A program made the translations under genes and the position numbers. Positions 22,880 through 34,169 of a stretch of 64,000 bases of DNA are shown piece after piece. Below the pieces are notes generated by a model. That model was given only the letters and a program-made list of their open reading frames with translations, ran no database searches and had not been told where the DNA came from. Source of the stretch: Psococerastis gibbosa (lineage: Eukaryota > Arthropoda > Insecta > Psocodea > Psocidae); assembly GCA_963971405.1 (NCBI GenBank), contig OZ020484.1, positions 33,874,770 through 33,938,769 of the forward strand, read 5' to 3'. Positions within the stretch are counted from its first letter, which is position 1; the number at the start of each line of letters is the position of its first letter.

Positions 22880-23065
22880 TTACTACGCCTTTTCCTCATG
22901 GAGGGTCGGCGGCACGGCAGCGTCGTTTCCACATGGTCCTGTCCTGTGCTTCTTCAGTTGAGAGCCCCAATCTTTTCATGTCTTCGGCGATCTTTCTATC
23001 CAGTGTTAGTTTCGGCCTCCCTGGTAGTCTTCTTCCTGACATCTCCAGTTCCATTACTCTTCTGT
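22880..23065 (-). mobile_element. LINE C-terminal fragment
   Basis: The minus strand reads a typical non-LTR retrotransposon tail: RPKLTLDRKIAEDMKRLGLS, then TEEAQDRTMWKRRCRADPP. It is 5' truncated with no catalytic RT part. It lies in the gap between the gypsy insertion and the UCK gene. Confidence 0.65.
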
Positions 23066-23566
23066 TCCATTACTCACTGTTCCATAAGAAAATACTTAAA
23101 CTCCAAAATGGCGGCTTAATATTTGATTACCGGATATTAATTGTTTTCGGTCATTATTTTTTGGTACAAATAAAGGAAAAACACAACGTGGTCTAAATTG
23201 TCTAATTGCTGGTCAGATAGTAGGTAGTTTTATAAAAACAAAATATTTACCTGATTTTCGTAAATATCTACAATAGGTACAGTTGTAATGACAGTTGGCG
23301 CATGTATTAAGTTGTAGAATACGTACAGATGCTGTGCGTTATTTATTTTATTTCCATTCAATTTGTGATTGTTTGATGCCAGGCAAGCCCCATTTTTTGT
23401 GTTTACCATTATTGTCGTCATTAAAAAGTTATTAATAATTGTGCAAAGAAATTAATTAAAGTACGATCTATTGCCTATCAGATAATGTAGGTTATTTTTT
23501 TGTTGAAGCAGAATCGTTCTGTTAGCTTGTTGCGGTTGTAGAATTCTTTGTGTTATAGTTAAACTA

Positions 23567-23775
23567 CGCTGTTGAGCCTAGCGTCACAGCAGAAGAATCA
23601 CGTTAATTTGACTGGGGCATATTGTGCTAGTGTTAAGTGATCAACAGTCATTTTCAGAAACTCGCATCCCATTATGTCTTTTTAAGATGACTGTTGGCGT
23701 AACACTCGCATAGTATACCTCAGCCAACTTGCCGTGGTTTTTCTGCTGTGATATATGGCTCAACTCAGCATAGTG
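23567..23775. repeat. Foldback repeat (CTACGCTGTTGAGCC family)
   Basis: The left arm (CTACGCTGTTGAGCC, then CACAGCAGAAGAATCACG) pairs with the right arm (CGTGGTTTTTCTGCTGTG, then GGCTCAACTCAGCATAG). One arm is related to 10128-10205 and 7205-7275. It is non-coding and about 210 bp. Confidence 0.6.
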
Positions 23776-24398
23776 TCACAATGCATTGTAGGCAATGATA
23801 CAGATGTTGAGCTGAAGTGGTGTGCCGTTATAATTATGCCTTGGGTCCTCATTTTTGATCCAACGAGACGAGCTAAATTATCATCGAGGTTGCGGTTGAG
23901 CCGGAGGGCTCATAATTGTATTGAGAAAGAACGTACCGTCATTAGCAACCCAATTCTTTATTGCGGTAAAAAGGGCGTTGCAATGGCCTGTATCTGCAAA
24001 CACCAACAGTACGGTGTTGAAGTGGCGACTAGTCGCAGCAATCTCATATGTACTGCGGACCTTAGATAATTATTATTATTCCTTTAATACAATATTAGGT
24101 CATTATTATTTTCCCCTGAAATCAAACTAAAGTAATAATTATAATACTAATAATAGGTACAATCAGGGTACAATATAAATTGTAGTGTATGAATTAGGCC
24201 AATTTCATTAGAGATAAATTAGATGCATTTTAAAAAGAAAGCGGGAACGTGGCACTAGACAATCATTTTCATATCTTTTGGTTGGTAACCCGCATGTTTA
24301 TCAATATATAATTATTATTTAAAATTTTTAAGCACATTTTTGTTAGCAGATAATAAGATTTTTACTGCAAAAACGTTATTAAAAGTCAATTAATAACT

Positions 24399-27300
24399 AT
24401 GACAGGCGTTGAAGGAAAGACCCCTTTTCTTATCGGAGTTGCTGGAGGAACTGCAAGTGGAAAGGTAACTAGATAAACCTCAAAATGCAAGAAATGGAGT
24501 CAAGCCATTGATCCGATCTACACCAATTATTTTATCTTGTTGAAATAAACATTTTTTTAAAATGTTTACTGCAATCCATTGTTAAAATGTTCTTTTACAA
24601 ATTAACGGGGGAGAGCCATCCAAAAGCATTGGAACTTATTACTCAGTCTTGTGGAGCTAAAAATTTACGAGGCTTAAAGTTTAAATCACACTATTTTCTT
24701 CCGATTCTGATGATGGTACAGATACTGCCTTGAAACATATTGCTATAGATTGATCTATCAATTAACTGCATACGTCGTCGCGCTGGATTTTAGTTTTCCG
24801 TATTCCTCCATTTCATTATAAACAATAAACCGCAGAACAACATAATATAAGCCATAAAAATCTCTTGGGATTACCTGATTGGAACATGACAGCTAATATC
24901 ATGCCATTTGCTACGAAGCCTCCGAGTCCGAGATAGATTATTCGTAGTTTACGTATTACCGCTAGTTACTGTATAACCAGAGCTTATAAATTATGTTTTT
25001 TTCAGTCCACAGTTTGTAAGAGAATTATGGAGAGGCTGGGAGAAACAGATCGGGTTCACAAAGAGCGACAAGTTGTGACAATTAGTCAAGACAGTTTTTA
25101 TCGGGATTTAAACGCTGCAGAGAGGGAGAAGGCAGCTCGCGGCCTCTTTAACTTCGATCATCCCACTGCATTCAATGAAAAACTCATGTTGAGCACACTA
25201 ATGGACATTCTCGCCGGGAAAAAAGTCGACATACCTGTGTATGACTATATAAATAACACCATGTAAGTATAATGCCTCGCTGTGATTGGCGCTGGTGGGG
25301 TACATGCACTTTACTCATCTTATATGCAACGTTTCACTTTCGTATAGGATCCAACGCTCTCTGTGGTGGGGCGTAGTTGCTAATGACCTGACATTTATCA
25401 AGTATTGTTAGATATAATATGAATATACTAGACTTAAAAAAAATAATAATCGTAATATTTGGCCAGTCGTGTTGTTTTTCGATTTAATTTCGTTTCCAAT
25501 GAAAACCACTACTTCTTCATTGCGTTCTTTTTTTGTGGGATTTGGAGAGTTAATGTGTTTTTGGTTATTACAGCGTTGAAAACAAAGTTACCACCATATA
25601 TCCTGCAGATGTCGTCCTTGTGGAAGGGATTCTTGTGTTTTACTTTCCTGAAATTCGAGAAATATTTCACATGAAACTTTTTGTGGACTCAGATTCTGAT
25701 TCCCGGCTGGCACGCATCGGTTAGTAAAACTTGTTAGATGTACTGTTTTTATAAGTCCACGAATGTGTAAAGGAGATTAAATTAAGAGCAAATGGTTTTC
25801 CCCTGGACACGTCAGTGCATAGAAATCTGATGTAGACTCTGAGGTTTTGCACCAACAATTTAACTAGCCCATTTCTTTCAATGAAAAAAGACGTAGTTAT
25901 TTTGGAAAAATATGGACTCAAGCCGCAATTTGGGCCAATAAGTCATTCTTTGAGTCACTATTCCATGCCCATAGCTTGCCATAGCCCGGCCACATCATGA
26001 GGTCCATGATTTAACCTGCAGTCACCGTCAGCTTGCGCAAAACTTAGATGCTCCCGTCTCCTCCGAATTAACGGGCATTCCGCTTCCGCCAACCCGTTTT
26101 CCCGGTCACTTTTACGAAACCGCTAATCAAATATGTTTTTTTATTCTTGCAGTGCCCAGGGACATAAAGCACCGCGGAAGAGATTTAGACCAAGTCCTCA
26201 ATTATTATATGAACTTCGTGAAACCTGCATTTGAAGAATTTTGTATGCCTGTAAGTGTTTTGAGAACAGTGAGAAAAATGAATAGTAAAAATGAGTTGAG
26301 GTGGAAAAAAATTAGATTGAAACAAAGATTAACACAGCGATGAGTTATAATATTTGTTATCTGTTATTCCCACACTTGACACTGTGTTATCCTACCTTTG
26401 CTTCGAAGGGCATGTAATGCGGGCAGATCGGGCTGTCTAGAGTTCTAAATGTATGAGGGATGGGACATTCGCTTCCCGCCACATTTTTTTTTTTTGATTT
26501 TCAGGTGCCACTTGCCCTGTCTCTTACGACCAGTCATTGAAAAGGTGGCACCTAAAATATAAAAAAACTTATTTTAGCGGGAGTGAATGTTCCTTCTCAC
26601 CTATATAGAATTGTAGGGCAGTCTATTATTATGAGTGTGATAAAACTAAGGGAAGCGGGTGGACAGTACCACCCACACATTACGTTACATGGATTACAAA
26701 TAATATAAAATCAGCTAAATTTTTTAAATAATTTATCGATGATTTTAAATGTAGGGAGAAATCATGATTTTAGGTCTCATCAGTAGTAGAAGGTTACGCT
26801 TGGTCAGGAATAATCCAGTTGGTAGAGTACTATACTGATATACGGAAGATCGTGGTTCGCGATACGATATGGAAGGAAAAATTTTCTGACTGGCCTGGGT
26901 TTACTCTAACTTCATCGTCGGGGAAAAACTGTCATGTTGCTGACCATCCCTTCCCAAATAGAGCAGTAGTCAAGAGAGGATCCCCTTCTAGGCCCCCATT
27001 GGGTTGTCCCGCCACTGCGTTTTTTTTTTAGCAAGAGATAATTATTTATAATAATTTTTTCTTATGTTGCAGACAAAAAAATTTGCCGATATTATAATTC
27101 CCCGTGGAGCTGACAATGCAGGTAAATTTATTACACTTTATTTAGGTCGCGGGCGCAGCGACATAGCAATTGTCTAAATGACAATTGACATTGTCCAGTG
27201 CTTTGGGATTTGGTAAATAGTTCCAGCCGGTTCTTATCCTACCGGCAATTGAATTATTGACGCTGGCCGTAGAGACACATCCTTGTAGTCTAGTTGTAAC

Positions 27301-28563
27301 TAACTGTCTGCTACGAATTTATAACTAACAATTTTACTTTTAAATATTATTGAAAGAACATCTCACTTTGTCATCTTCTTTAAATGCCTCTTTGGCGAAA
27401 GTATACGCTATTTGTAAACAAAGTCAAGCGCTAGTTTGGTGAAACAATAGTTCCAATGCCAACCGCTGGATGGGAGAGGTGTGCAATGTTATTCCACGCT
27501 GTTAAAATTCTGCAAATGTTCGCTGGGGTGCACTAGTACAAATCATTTTTGGTTACTCTCCTGGACTACCTATTAGTATGACTTGGCTTGTCATGGAATG
27601 TGAGCATGGACTCCTAATTAACATGCGCACATGTGGTTTAGCTCCATTTACTCCCACTAGAAAGGCTAGCTCAGTAGCTCTGCATTTCTATGTTCGTTCT
27701 TAGCATGCTCATCCAAGTCGTCTTCAGTTATTCTATACGTATTAGTTTCCTAAGTTAACAGTGAGCCGCGGTTGCTTTGCCATTGCCGAGTTTTGGACGC
27801 TCTCGCACAGACACATACTTATCGGTAAGGGGCTAATAGCTGTAGATTGGTTCGTCTTTCACCGTAAAGTTATTGTTATTAATTTGTCATTGAATTCTTC
27901 GATATACTACTCATTATTTCCTCTATAGGTGTTGGGAACCATATATTTTTTTATTTATCATGTATTGTATACTGAGCTTATCATCGTATTTGACGGGTGT
28001 TCCTTGTTGCATTCTTTATTCGGTTCGTGTGCGTGTCTGCCTGAGGCCTTTCGTCCCTAGCCTTGCACTTGGGCTATGTAAAGTCCCATCTCAAACTGTC
28101 TACGTGTGTCAAGGGTAGGCAGGCGTGATAGTTTATGAGTATCGGTCCTCTTACACATGTGCCGCTATAATTTAGACACGTGGCTTACTCACCGTATTTC
28201 ATAACAGAATTTGACATTGTCATTTTATTATAACTATTTACAGGGAAATACTAGAAAAATCCATAAGTTATGCCTAGATCTCTAGGAAGCAAGTCCCTTA
28301 TTACTCTGAAATATCTTGGAGGCAACTTCCTCATTCCTAACTGGTGTACTTCCACCTTTTCCTAGCACTTTTCAACTAGCAGTCTGTGCCTGTTAGCTCT
28401 AATTGTCTGCTGCCACGTCTCATGCTGACTCCGTTCTCGTTTGGTTGCAGTGGCTATAGACCTCATCACGCCACACATCGATAGCGTACTGCGAGAGGGC
28501 GAGCCCAAGTCTCCGAGCAATGGCCGCCGTTTCAGCTTCAATTCCGACTGCGTCAGTCGATAG
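24399..28563 (+). CDS. UCK2: Uridine-cytidine kinase
   Basis: Exons: 24399-24464, 25006-25262, 25574-25719, 26153-26250, 27073-27121, 28451-28563 (TAG). Phases join throughout, giving 242 residues (human UCK2 has 261). The P-loop [12 protein letters not shown] is split by intron 1. Other landmarks are [20 protein letters not shown], the [15 protein letters not shown] walker-like strand, [47 protein letters not shown] and IPRGADN. The last exon gives [13 protein letters not shown] and a Ser-rich tail. It phosphorylates uridine and cytidine to UMP and CMP in pyrimidine salvage, in the cytosol. The symbol could be UCK1 or UCK2; insects usually have one ortholog of the pair. No clear poly(A) signal was found near the stop. 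Confidence 0.95.
26390..26440 (+). repeat. SINE fragment in a UCK intron
   Basis: The block TTTGCTTCGAAGGGCATGTA followed by ATGCGGGCAGATCGGGCTGT matches the middle of the SINE at 11210-11260, diverged. It has no tRNA head. Confidence 0.45.
26811..26870 (+). repeat. Second tRNA-like SINE head
   Basis: The sequence CCAGTTGGTAGAGTACTATA looks like a tRNA D-arm/A box, and GTGGTTCGCGATACGA about 30 bp later like a worn B box. It differs from the SINE at 11141. The family boundaries are not seen. Confidence 0.4.
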
Positions 28564-31500
28564 CCAAGCTCGTCTCCACCCCAGGGCATCCCATAGAGCC
28601 TGCGTCCCATGTCTAGCATGCGTAAAACCGTTGAGGGGTGAAGAATGCCCTTTGAAAGTATCTTTCTTTGCGGACATCCCGACACAGTCCCGATTTTCTT
28701 GTACAGTGCCGTATGAGGAAACTCCGAGTTGTTATTCGATTTCACATGCGCAATAACAATTAAGTGCTGAGATACTCATGTCTGTTATTTTGAGAAATTA
28801 TTTCCCATGAAACTCTTGCTTCTATTATTATCTACTAAATTATAACTGCAGTGTTTTCATCATCATCAATAATCAGCTCCAGTTGCCCCGGATTTGATAC
28901 ATGAGCCTCCTTCACTCCTTCCTGTTCCTCCACTTTGGATTATTTAACACTTACTTTGGTACCAGTCGCACTCTCCAGATATCGCCTTTAATCTGGTTCT
29001 TGTATCCCTTCCTTGGTCTTCCTCTTCTGCTCTAGGGAGTATTTAACTAAGTCTTGAGTCCTGCTCCATCATCTCGGACTATTTTAGGACTGCAGCCTGC
29101 TGTATTTTGCAGTGATGTTTGTATAGGTCGAACGTTGGTACATTCTATCCATGTTGTTTCCGTGTAGAAAATATCTTTTAGCTATTTGTTTCACACGAGG
29201 AAGATAGCCAATAACATTGCAAGTCCCATAGATAATAAGAGAACTTTCCTGGTTAGCGCCTCCCAGACGACCGTACAGTGATTTTCGTATTTAAAAATAT
29301 CTCCTATATATCGTCACCCTGAAGTCTGAAGGGCGTACCATAAAAAACAACATTTCGAGATAAATGCGCTTAAAGATCCTTTTGTTCATAACAAACATCA
29401 GTCAGATACGCCCTTCTAATCGAAAATTTAAGCCTCATTATTCACGATTGATTTTTTCGGTAATTATGCAAAAGTAGAGCTCATGACGAGGTCACTAAAT
29501 CTAATCATAGCTCAATTTCGCCAAAAACGTTGGTTACACCCTTCTGACTTTAGAGGGACGATATTGATACCAGTCCAACTATTCTGAGATCATCCTCTCT
29601 GTATCTCTTCCTGGATCTTCCTCTTCTTCGCCGTCCCTCTATTCCTCCCTCCAGCCATTTCCTCGAGCACCCGCTATTATCTAACCTCTTTACGTGTCCG
29701 AACCATTTGACTGTAATGTTTCCGCCAAAATTTCTCAAGACTGGTCACTCTCTGCTCATCTATAGAAATAGTTTACTTGAAAGCAACACCACTATCATTA
29801 ATAGCGCTCAGGCGACATACTATGTGAATTCGGTGTCAATGGAGCACCGAAATGCCTTGATTTTGATTTTAAAGTTGGTATATCAGTATTATGTAATCAT
29901 TCAATTCAGTGTAATACGACGTCGCATTATCGGCGTCCCAAGTCAGAACTCTCTATGTTCATTATTATATCCAATGGAATCTACCCTATATTTCCTTCTT
30001 CTATTAGCATATGAAACGTAGATATTGGTCAACCCTGGATCACGTAAAAAATCAGTCATTTTTTAAATGTAATTTACGACGCAAGGGTCCGTTTATATGT
30101 TACATAGAGTAAAAAAACCAAACATGTTGCTTTCCCGGGTTCACTCGTACCGGTTCTTTTAGTTTTTGGTGCTGCCATTTCCCCATGAACTTCACAATCC
30201 GTGACATTTTAGTCCTCTGTTAAGTTCAATAATAAATTACAACACCAAAAATTAAAAATACTCTATGATATTGTGTATGAAGTAGTCCTCTACAACTTCC
30301 ATAAACCAAATCTTTATAGCTTAAGTAGTAAATTAAATAAAAAATAACAACCGATTAATCCAGGGGTGACCATGAGCAATGTCTACGTTCCGTATCCTCT
30401 TAACAGGAATTGCCAGATCACTTCTGTGACTTAGCTTGTTGTTTCCCGTTACTTCATTCGTTCTGGCCATTAAATACCATTCAGTATAAGCACACAAATT
30501 TGCATTAGGTTTAAAATCAAAACCGTCAAAAACGCTATTTCATAAAAGACTGATTACTCGGGATAAGACTATTTTGTAGCAATGTAATTAGTCATTTTCC
30601 ATATGTTACTCGTAGCATTCGTATCTTGGCATTTGTATGATACATTATATCCAGCGTTTATCGTTATAACCGTAAATAAACTGGTTTTTTCAAACTGTTA
30701 GCTGCTTTATTCATTTGTTTTTGAAAAGAGAAACAAAAATACGATGCAGACTCGTCCGCCTATTAGGCTACAATGTTAATGGTAAGCATGTCTGAGCTTG
30801 CCCGTTGGCCCTTGCAGTCGATGTGGGTTGCAATCGAGGAGTGAACCAGTTTGTCAATGACTAGAAATTCATTCGGATAAAATCTGAATACCAATAATTG
30901 CTGAAAACTGAATGAACTCTGAATGGGGTCGTTGGCAGGGCAATGTTCAAACATATGTCCATGAAATTCTCAATAATAATAATAATAATACTGTATTGCG
31001 AATCTGTTAAAAAATATCACGTGGCCTATGTCACTCTCACCAGAAATCATGTTCCTAAAGCGACCAAGCCAACTTCAGGCAGAGTTCAAAATGTTAAGAA
31101 GTCAGTAAATGACAAATTTATCTATCTCTAATTGATAGAAAAAGAAATATTGCAAAAGCATTAAAAAAACGAGACATTAGACCTTTATCAGTGTCTTATC
31201 GTATCACAATATTAATCTAAATAAATAATGAAGTTCAACAACCTGGAGAGTCTGATCAAGCTTAATTTATTGAATATTAGCGTTTAAAGGTACTTACCTA
31301 AATATTGCGTGTACAATTTTGGCTTTTTAATAAGATTATTTTCATTTTGAAAACGGAAAACTGTTTTACGTCAATAATAAGTCTATAATACTGAAAGTCA
31401 ATCAGTGCTTCCTGTTGGCAATTTTGACTTGCAGCAACATGTAGTCCGACGAATCTGAACACTGCACCCAATATCAGTGGAGGCTCGTGGTTTTTAAAAC

Positions 31501-31917
31501 CAGAGGGGCCTCAGGTCTACAATATCATGGCTGAAAATCGACAAATATATACAACATAAACAATTTTACTATTTACATGAATCACAAGAACAACACGTGA
31601 CTTGGATCATCACGCTGTGATACTGCTTTGGTCATTTGACGTTTAATAATTTCCTACTATTAAAATTTAAGTACTCAATACAGTTTATTAAATATTTCGA
31701 CAATTTTTATTTATAATAACACAGCTTAATAGTAATTCACTAACATAAAATTGCGAATCATGTCGTTGTAACTGGGACCATAGAATATGAAGTACTGGGA
31801 AGGGGCACTGCCCAGATATGCCCATTTCTTCGTAAGTTCGTAAGGTAAACAGTACATGTAATAAGTCCATAAGAGAAATATTCAACCTATTCGAAGCGGA
31901 GTCATGAGTCTTCTTTA
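28564..31917. other. Gene-free stretch with LINE remnants
   Basis: No gene is recognised. It contains a LINE tail at 29565-29725, a repeat-like block at 28860-29110 that reads weakly like a LINE end on the minus strand, and 30120-30165, which shares TTGCTTTCCC and GTACCGGTTCTTT words with 37010-37300. ORFs across it look like chance. Confidence 0.5.
29565..29725 (-). mobile_element. LINE C-terminal fragment
   Basis: The minus strand reads VKWFGHVKRLDNSGCSRKWL and then EGGIEGRRRRGRSRKRYREDD, the classic tail after the RT domain of many arthropod LINEs. The catalytic region is absent. Confidence 0.7.
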
Positions 31918-32046
31918 GACGCTTATTGCACCGACGTCAATAGTGATTATTGACGTGTTTGCAGACATTAAAGAAAGTGTAAAAATGTCTGCTACCACGT
32001 CAATATCAGCATTATTTTGACTATTGACTTCGGTGGAATAACCGCC
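31918..32046. mobile_element. Foldback element, TSD TTA (copy 4)
   Basis: The left end GACGCTTATTGCACCGACGT pairs with the right end CTTCGGTGGAATAACCGCC. TTA lies on both sides (31915-31917, 32047-32049). The core reads TTTGCAGACATT and AATGTCTGCTACCACGTC. The arm (GTCAATAGTGATTATTGACG) resembles copy 10 at 55171. Confidence 0.78.
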
Positions 32047-32168
32047 TTAGTATTTATTCTTAGTATCGACGGGGGGTCCTGGGCACTTTGGTCTGGTGCC
32101 CCAGCTCTGGCGTTTTATGGAATGACTAGTTGCATTATTCAATTTTATCAGTTGTAGCTTTTCACGTA

Positions 32169-32548
32169 GGCGCCCATTCCACCGACCGGCTGGGGCTATT
32201 TACAAAAACGGTGACGTGGTAGCAGACATTCAAGACTTAGGTGGCGTTTCCACCGACCTCGCATTGCAGAATGCAAATGACATTGACGGAAATTAGAATT
32301 TTTCTTTTTATAGAAATCTATTAAAATGTTTGTACTTAACATATCCCATGACTCCATTTTTTAATTTTAGTTTGTTTGTGATTTTACTGTATGATCATTG
32401 ATCAATTTTAACTATGGCATAGAGGAAAATAAACATTTCCGTAAATTCTGCAATGCGAGGTCGGTGGAAACCCCGCCTAAGTCTTGAATGTCTGCTACCA
32501 CGTCACTGTTTTTGTAAATAGCCCTAGCCGGTCGGTGGAATGGGCGCC
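32169..32548. mobile_element. Foldback element with a second one nested in its centre (copies 5 and 6)
   Basis: The outer ends are GGCGCCCATTCCACCGACCG and its complement; the flanks are GTA and TTA. The outer arm runs to GACGTGGTAGCAGACATTCA, then AGACTTA. There an inner element (32240-32477) starts with GGTGGCGTTTCCACCGACCT and ends GGTCGGTGGAAACCCCGCC, after which the outer arm resumes TAAGTCTTGAATGTCTGCTA. The insertion is exactly at the outer dyad centre. The inner loop is about 150 bp of AT-rich sequence. Confidence 0.88.
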
Positions 32549-32551
32549 TTA

Positions 32552-33219
32552 GTAGGTAACATTATCTAGAGAACTTTTTTAAATGTCTTTTACCTGAAAC
32601 TTTTGGGAGGGTGCCCTTGTGAACGAGCCACTGTGGCCACTGCCCATTATACTGCTATGTTCACTGGTCTCAAACACCATTTCCATGACGGACTAGATAT
32701 TGCCAAAAACCTGTCGAGGTGTCACAGTTGCTCGTCTGGGCTGATAGGAGTTGGCAATTTGTGTGAAGCGGTTATTGGGTTGCCCTGCTATGGCAGGAAT
32801 TCCTTAACCATAGCTACAGAAACTAAGTCCTGTTTTTGCATCGCTTTAGTCTGGGTATCATTCGTCCCTGAACCGTAGCCACTCACAAACTTCCCCACAT
32901 CGGTCAGACCTGCTATGGTTTGCACATTCTGACTGATTTTTTGATAGTCTCCATCAAGTACACGGTCATTGAGACCATCGAACATAGCAGCAGATGGTTT
33001 CGATTATTTACTTCGACAAGCTGCTGCCATTGGTAGACACCCCGCACACCATTAGGTTAAGGGGGCATAAAATATACCTATTGTCATATCAATAATGTTG
33101 AGAAATACACGAATTTATTATTGTTATTATTATTAAGTCAGGGATTCCAACAAGAAGCACTGCTTTTCCACAAGCTGTGCCAATGGCTACAGATAACCCC
33201 TAAATCAATCGTGGCTCAG
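32552..33219. other. Sequence between the two nested foldback composites
   Basis: Here ORFs of 91 (+) and 65 (-) codons occur (32603-32878, 32788-32985). Neither was recognised. The minus frame (DYQKISQNVQTIAGLTDVGK) looks protein-like but is short, so a pseudogene fragment is possible. Confidence 0.35.
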
Positions 33220-33222
33220 TTG

Positions 33223-33591
33223 GGCGCCCATTCCACCGACCGGCTAGGGCTATTTACAAAAACAGTGACGTGGTAGCAGACATTCAAGACTTAGGCGGGG
33301 TTTCCACCGACCTCGCATTGCAGAATTGACGGAAATGTTTATTTTCCTTTATGCCATAGTTAAAATTGATCAATGATCATGCAGTAAAATCACAAACAAA
33401 CAAACTAAAATTAAAAAATGGCGTCATGGTAGTACAAACATTTTAATAGATTTCTATAAAAAGAAAAATTCTAATTTCCGTCAATGTCATTTGCATTCTG
33501 CAATGCGAGGTCTGTGGAATCCCCGCCTTTGTCTTGAATGTCTGCTACCACGTCACCGTTTTTGTAAATAGCCCTAGCCTGAATGGGCGCC
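33223..33591. mobile_element. Second nested foldback composite (copies 7 and 8), inverted relative to the first
   Basis: The outer ends are GGCGCCCATTCCACCGACCG and AATGGGCGCC, flanked by TTG on both sides (33220-33222, 33592-33594). The inner element is 33294-33527. Its inner loop is the reverse complement of the loop at 32240-32477 (TTGATCAATGATCATGCAGT here, ACTGTATGATCATTGATCAA there). The right outer arm has lost a few bases (CCCTAGCCTGAATGGG). Confidence 0.87.
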
Positions 33592-33879
33592 TTGGAAATA
33601 AAGTTATTTATTCGTTCGCTTCTTTATAGCCACTTTTGACACGAATAGGTTATCAATTATCCTGGTTCTTGTGTTAATTTCAGTTGCAATCGGGCTAATA
33701 GTGCACCACATAAGGGACTTCCTGAAGAACAGAAGTCCTGTCTCCGTACCTGCATCGCCGTCGGCGTCACCCGTGCATGGCGCCAGGAGATACACCGGCG
33801 AAGTCGGCCAGTTGTCGCGCCCTCACTAACAGTCAACAGGACAGCAACAATTAATTAGAAGTACAGAGTGGTTAAATAG

Positions 33880-34169
33880 CATCAGAAACGCCCCTCATAC
33901 TCAGTTACCCTGAGTATTAGGTTAACCCAAAAGCTGCATTTTAATTAGAAGCTCCCCCTCCCCCATTAACCCTGAGTTAACTCTACAGAGTGGAATGGAT
34001 AGCATCAGACACGCCCCTGCTGGCATAGCACGAGGTATATACCAAGTTAACATATTACCGGGTTAAAAATGTAAATAAAGCAATTTTCGAATATCACTTT
34101 GCATTCTAAAAATCTTTTGTTTACATTTTTGAATTTTAATGCTGGCAATTGTTAACTTGATACCTCTAG
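33880..34169. repeat. Hairpin repeat flanking the large palindrome
   Basis: Blocks like ACTCAGTTACCCTGAG (33893-33915, also 35838-35860) and CATCAGAAACGCCCC / CATCAGACACGCCCC recur here. The stretch 34035-34165 folds: TACCAAGTTAACA...AAAAATGTAAA pairs with TTTACATTTTT...TGTTAACTTGATACC. This hairpin resembles those at 35668-35836 and 63331-63516. Confidence 0.55.

Noticed and set aside
28362-28756. ORFs of 127, 85 and 78 codons over 28.4-28.8 kb
   Set aside because: They are shadows of the last UCK exon (28451-28563) in other frames or strands.
32603-32985. Overlapping ORFs of 91 (+) and 65 (-) codons as genes
   Set aside because: They are short, on opposite strands, in repeat-rich DNA, with no recognised family and no splice support. 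Mentioned only as a possible pseudogene trace.
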